NCBI GenBank assembly: GCA_022496205.1
Contig: WTXD01000128.1
Coordinates: forward strand, 1 to 34,116
Direction of reading: 5' to 3'
Length of the DNA stretch: 34,116 nt
From: Gloeopeniophorella convolvens
Lineage: Eukaryota > Basidiomycota > Agaricomycetes > Russulales
The position numbers were made by a program, and so were the translations under genes. The notes below the pieces were generated by a model. It ran no database searches. It was not told where the DNA came from and worked only from the letters and a program-made list of their open reading frames with translations. Position 1 is the first letter of the stretch, and every line of letters starts with the position of its first letter. This document shows, piece by piece, positions 31,005 to 34,116 of the stretch.

Positions 31005-31416
31005 ATGCAGCCTTCAAACACTTCTGGCCAAGGGGCGGACGGGAACCACGGTACGTTATTCTGCTTTATTTTGTGCCGGTAACTGTGAATTGGATGTGAG
31101 GGCTGCAGGAGGCGGTGGACGAGATCGTCGCAGAGCCACAAGGGAGCAGCCGCGGCCAGAAACAACGATCGAGAGGCTGCGGGCGGAGGTCGAGGTGCTG
31201 GAAGATCTGGTCCGGCAGGTCAACCGGGGGATTTACCAGACCACCCGCCTGCAGATGGAGGCTCCGGATGTCGACTGGGGGTTGGGCCAAATCATCTCCT
31301 TGCAGAGGGGATTGAGGCAGACGTTGGAGGACGTCGAGGCGCAGCTCGACTTCGAGATGGACGGGATGTGGAACGGGCTTTCGGAGCGCGGCAGGCACCC
31401 TCGGCAGCCCCGCTGA
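31005..31416 (+). CDS. Orphan gene 1: 117-residue coiled-coil protein, two exons
   Basis: Exon 31005-31050, a 58-bp intron (31051-31108, GTACGT to TGCAG, phase 1), exon 31109-31416; 354 nt, 117 residues. The N-terminus MQPSNTSGQGADGNHG runs into a Gly/Arg-rich basic patch (GGGRDRRR). A heptad pattern follows, TTIERLRAEVEVLEDLVRQV, that predicts a coiled coil at about residues 35-60. A second amphipathic helix lies near residues 78-105 (a LRQTLEDVEAQLDFEMDGMW segment). No signal peptide or membrane segment is seen. I do not recognise the family. It is the first of four small genes lying together beside the satellite. Confidence 0.68.
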
Positions 31417-32057
31417 CTGCTGTCCCTCCGTGTGTATTATATCTGTATATTTTGTATCAACATCATCGCGCGACTCCCGCCATTGTAACGCTCAACGAGT
31501 TGTCTGAAATTTCAAGTCGCGTTCCGTTCCGAGCTCGGATGTCCGACCGGCCCGGCTTCCCGACACACACATTTCCCGATATCCCCGATTCCATACAATA
31601 CCCTCTCGTTGCATTCCTTCGTGTCTTCGCCCTGCCTCAACATAATGACCACAATATCTATATATTTCGCTCATCATTTTGAGCTTCAATATGATTGCAC
31701 CAGCACACACCCCGGTTCTCCTTCGTTATGCTGCCGGCCGGGTTCGAATGAGTGCCGCAACTGGCTGCAACTGACCATCCAATGTTAATGCCAGGGATCA
31801 ATGGTTGGCCGGTGGACTGGTGGACTGCCTCGCGCTGCGCAGCTGCCGCCAGCCCGCTTATGGCCCACGCTGATGCCGCGGACTTTTTGGCAACCCCGAC
31901 TGGCACTGCACTGGCATCTTGCACTGGCAGCGCCAAACGCATGGGTCAGGGAGTGTTTAACACTATCTCACATGACGATAAGTTGCTGATTAACACCTTC
32001 CAATGATGATAAGAGATAATCAGCAGCTTTACACATCCCTTTCCTCATTGTGTAACC
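31417..32057. other. Spacer between orphan genes 1 and 2
   Basis: No supported gene. AT-rich sequence near 31650-31690 may be the 3' end region of gene 1. A TGGCC/GGCCCA-containing patch at about 31805-31930 (with a TTATGGCCCACGCTGATGCC word) resembles single satellite monomers but is not periodic. Confidence 0.4.
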
Positions 32058-32783
32058 ATGTCTCCCTCCCGTCTCACTCTTACAGAGAAGGTCCTCTGCA
32101 CATACGTGAAGTTCTTTCGAGACGCTCTCAACGCTTATGCGGGGAGTGTAACCCGGCAGGAGAGATCAGATCAGAAGGACCGTATTTCCCTCACTCTGGT
32201 GCGTCCACTTTTCGAATCCGGAGCCGGTAGGTGTGCCTCACATTGTTTACCAGAGATTATGCATGAATATATATGCCGACACATTTACTTACACCAGGAT
32301 TCGCCCCCGAATCCATCCACTTCTCATCAGCCTCATGGCAGAATTTCATGCCAATCCTGAAGAACCCAACCTTCTCTCTGTCTCGGCAGAGGACCCCCGG
32401 GCATTGCAGAGCCATCTGTACGTTCCGCCTGAGGTGTTTTTGGACTACCTCAGACTCCTTCCCTCTGAAAACACGAGCCGGTTGTCCACTGACACCAGTG
32501 ATGCCACCTCTCCTCGCCGGGGATCCTCTGACGGTGCCGGTCGAGCAGATAATCCCGGTGAGTTGTCATTTGGAATAGCCGAAGTTTTGTAACGGTATTG
32601 TTTTTAGATGAGAATGTCCTTTCCGGCAGGGTTCATTCCCTCGAGCAGCAGTTCAGACAGATGGCGCTCCGTGCAGGCACTCACGAGAGGACCATCGAGA
32701 CCCTCCGGCATCACGTTGTGCAGCTTTACGGAGGAGCGGAAAGAGTTTCTTTGGGGTCCCCCAACTCCGAACGCCTTTCTTAA
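32058..32783 (+). CDS. Orphan gene 2: 202-residue protein with C-terminal coiled coil, three exons
   Basis: Exons 32058-32230, 32298-32557 and 32608-32783 (609 nt); introns of 67 bp (GTGTGC to CCAG) and 50 bp (GTGAGT to TTAG). A competing donor GTAGGT at 32227 would put exon 2 in a less protein-like frame that meets a stop at 32576-32578 before exon 3. The chosen frame joins exon 3 cleanly. The protein starts MSPSRLTLTEKVLCTYVKFF. Its middle contains LYVPPEVFLDYLRLLPSEN, then a Ser/Thr/Asp-rich linker. The end (a VHSLEQQFRQMALRAGTHER segment, then TIETLRHHVVQLY) is a likely coiled coil. Family not recognised. Confidence 0.66.
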
Positions 32784-32949
32784 ATCGATAACTGTACCTG
32801 TACTATGATGTAGAATCTCCAGCAACGGTTTTTTGAGCACTCGAACAAATCTGATTCACGTTCTGGTGCCAGGAACGATGATATAATTCACGTGAGCGCC
32901 TGGCCTGCACAAGTCCTCTTTCTAGGCAGTATCTCTCTTTGTCGACATC

Positions 32950-33480
32950 ATGGAACAACCTCAAGTTACAGCACCCACACCCATTCCCAAGCCCCCCTTT
33001 GACTACGAAGCACATTGGGCAGAGCTGCCTCAGCCAGAACGGGAGCGCCGGATCCATGTTCTTACTTCAACTATTATTTTGCTAGCAACTCCTCGCTCAC
33101 ATAGTTCATGCGTAGTACCACGTCTCAGCTGTGAAATGTGGCGTCGCTACCATGCATGCATTGTGTGGCCTTGAAAATGCCAGCCAGGATGCCGACAAGT
33201 TACTCTCGGACGGGCCCGGCATCGCTTCTCCACCAAACGCTGACGAGCTTAGTTACCAAGAATACTTGGATCTGATCGAACCGGTAATCTTCACGTATTA
33301 TATCGCAAACATCCAATGGTTGATTTCCATATCTAGGTGGAGCCAGAGATACAACGATCGGAGCTTCGGCGTATGGCCGATGCTGTTGGCAGACTTTGTA
33401 GAGCCCAAGCCCAACGAATGGAAGAGTTGAGGCGTCTCCTTGGAGAGTGGTTTATCCCGGGATATACATCAGACCCCTAA
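32950..33480 (+). CDS. Orphan gene 3: 139-residue helical protein, three exons
   Basis: Exons 32950-33057, 33116-33283 and 33337-33480 (420 nt). The second intron (33284-33336, GTAATC to CTAG, phase 0) is well supported: the frame passes from YLDLIEP into VEPEIQRSELRRM. The first intron (33058-33115) uses a weak GTTCTT donor and is chosen because it joins the frames and removes a TAG, so this junction is uncertain. The N-terminus MEQPQVTAPTPIPKPPFDYE is proline-rich. The C-terminus (LCRAQAQRMEELRRLLGEW) is amphipathic and probably a coiled coil. The stop at 33478-33480 lies 75 bp from the stop of the convergent gene 4. Family not recognised. Confidence 0.58.
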
Positions 33481-33554
33481 TTACCGGCATGTACTATGTT
33501 GTCTAGCAATCGCTGAGGAACGAGCGCGCATGATTCTATTGATGCAACTACTGT

Positions 33555-34116
33555 CTAATTACCGTCCTCGTCCATCGGCATCTGATCGCTATCGTCCTCG
33601 TCTACCGGCATCTGATCGCTATGAGAACCATCCTGCCTTATCTGGTCTGAAAGGTCCTGTTGAAGCTGATATCGTGCATTGTCCAGATTCTCAGACACAT
33701 CCCTGATCCATTGGATGTTCTGAGCAAACCAAACTCGAACACGGCGCTTCTCGCTGGAAACTGGATGCTATACAATCTTGAGCGTCCCCAACACAGAACC
33801 GTGTAATATTGACACACCTCTTGCAATGCCCTTTTCAACTCCTTGACAAGATGGTGCCGCACGTCTTCCCAACTGCCGGCATCATCCTGAGTCCACCAGC
33901 ACGGAAGGTTGAAGGTCGAGCCTGGGTCGTAATTTGGCTGCGGCATGCCCTGCCCCGGAATTGATAGTTCCTTGATAAGATAATTCAAGCCACGGAAGGT
34001 GCTGGGGTCACTGATGTGTCCAAATGATCGGAACAGGGTGGCAGTTGCTTCCGGTACTTGAGCGGTAGGGCCCGCTTTAGATTCCACCATCCCTATCAGC
34101 CAAACCGATGCAGCTT
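33555..34116 (-). CDS. Orphan gene 4: partial, acidic repeat tail, runs off the window
   Basis: Exon 34116-33818, intron 33768-33817 (50 bp, GTGTGT to ATAG, phase 0), exon 33767-33555 ending in TAG. The frame is open to the window edge; ATG at 34090 could be the start or an internal Met. Visible parts: GLNYLIKELSIPG, FNLPCWWTQDD, a helical WEDVRHHLVKELKRALQE, then after the intron a helix-rich VRVWFAQNIQWIRDVSENLD with a Gln-rich continuation. The end has two copies of the ten-residue word SDQMPVDEDD / SDQMPMDEDG. No family recognised. It converges on orphan gene 3. Confidence 0.62.
33563..33622 (-). repeat. 30-bp tandem duplication coding the acidic repeat of orphan gene 4
   Basis: Two 30-bp units (33563-33592 and 33593-33622) differ at only two or three bases. 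The length is a multiple of three, so each adds ten residues without a frame change. Confidence 0.8.

Noticed and set aside
31730..31760. GGGTTCGAAT word resembling a tRNA T-loop
   Set aside because: No matching acceptor stem, D-arm or anticodon arm could be drawn around it.
32227..32297. Alternative donor GTAGGT for intron 1 of orphan gene 2
   Set aside because: It is a better donor by consensus, but it places exon 2 in a frame with an unlikely composition that ends before exon 3; the GTGTGC donor at 32231 keeps one frame through all three exons.

Overview
The window looks like nuclear DNA of a filamentous basidiomycete, probably an Agaricomycete such as a wood-decay polypore. The evidence is genes split by many 49-67 bp GT-AG introns, an expanded F-box-like family, a fungal S33 peptidase gene, a Tad-like LINE, a MULE transposon and an LTR. 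No bacterial-type operons, rRNA or tRNA were seen. No species can be named from the sequence alone.

Left part (1-8.3 kb): nested transposable elements. A LINE on the minus strand (ORF1 8266 down to 2016, ORF2 from 2019) is cut twice. An LTR ending at 305 interrupts its reverse transcriptase domain. A complete 3161-bp MULE (2285-5445), with 31-bp terminal inverted repeats and a perfect 9-bp target duplication, sits in the ORF1 zinc knuckle. The MULE transposase has four exons and only two lesions.

Middle (8.9-28.5 kb): decaying and duplicated genes. Four F-box-like paralogues lie at 9.0-10.6, 22.1-23.6, 24.2-25.7 and 26.9-28.3 kb; only the third is open throughout. The last two belong to a tandem segmental duplication. 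A five-exon gene for an acidic-tailed protein (11.4-12.5 kb) carries one frameshift. A second duplicated block pairs a small secreted peptide gene with a proline iminopeptidase gene: intact at 15.2-17.2 kb, and with the peptidase reduced to a pseudogene at 18.9-20.1 kb. Degenerate repeats and apparently non-coding DNA fill the rest.

Right part (28.8-34.1 kb): the most unusual structure is a roughly 1.8-kb array in which GGCC recurs every 44 +/- 2 bp. The ~44-bp monomers form six-member higher-order units of about 265 bp. Just beyond it are four small multi-exon genes for helical, partly coiled-coil proteins that I do not recognise (117, 202 and 139 residues, plus one running off the window). 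All exon structures are read from splice signals and frame continuity; none is backed by transcript data.
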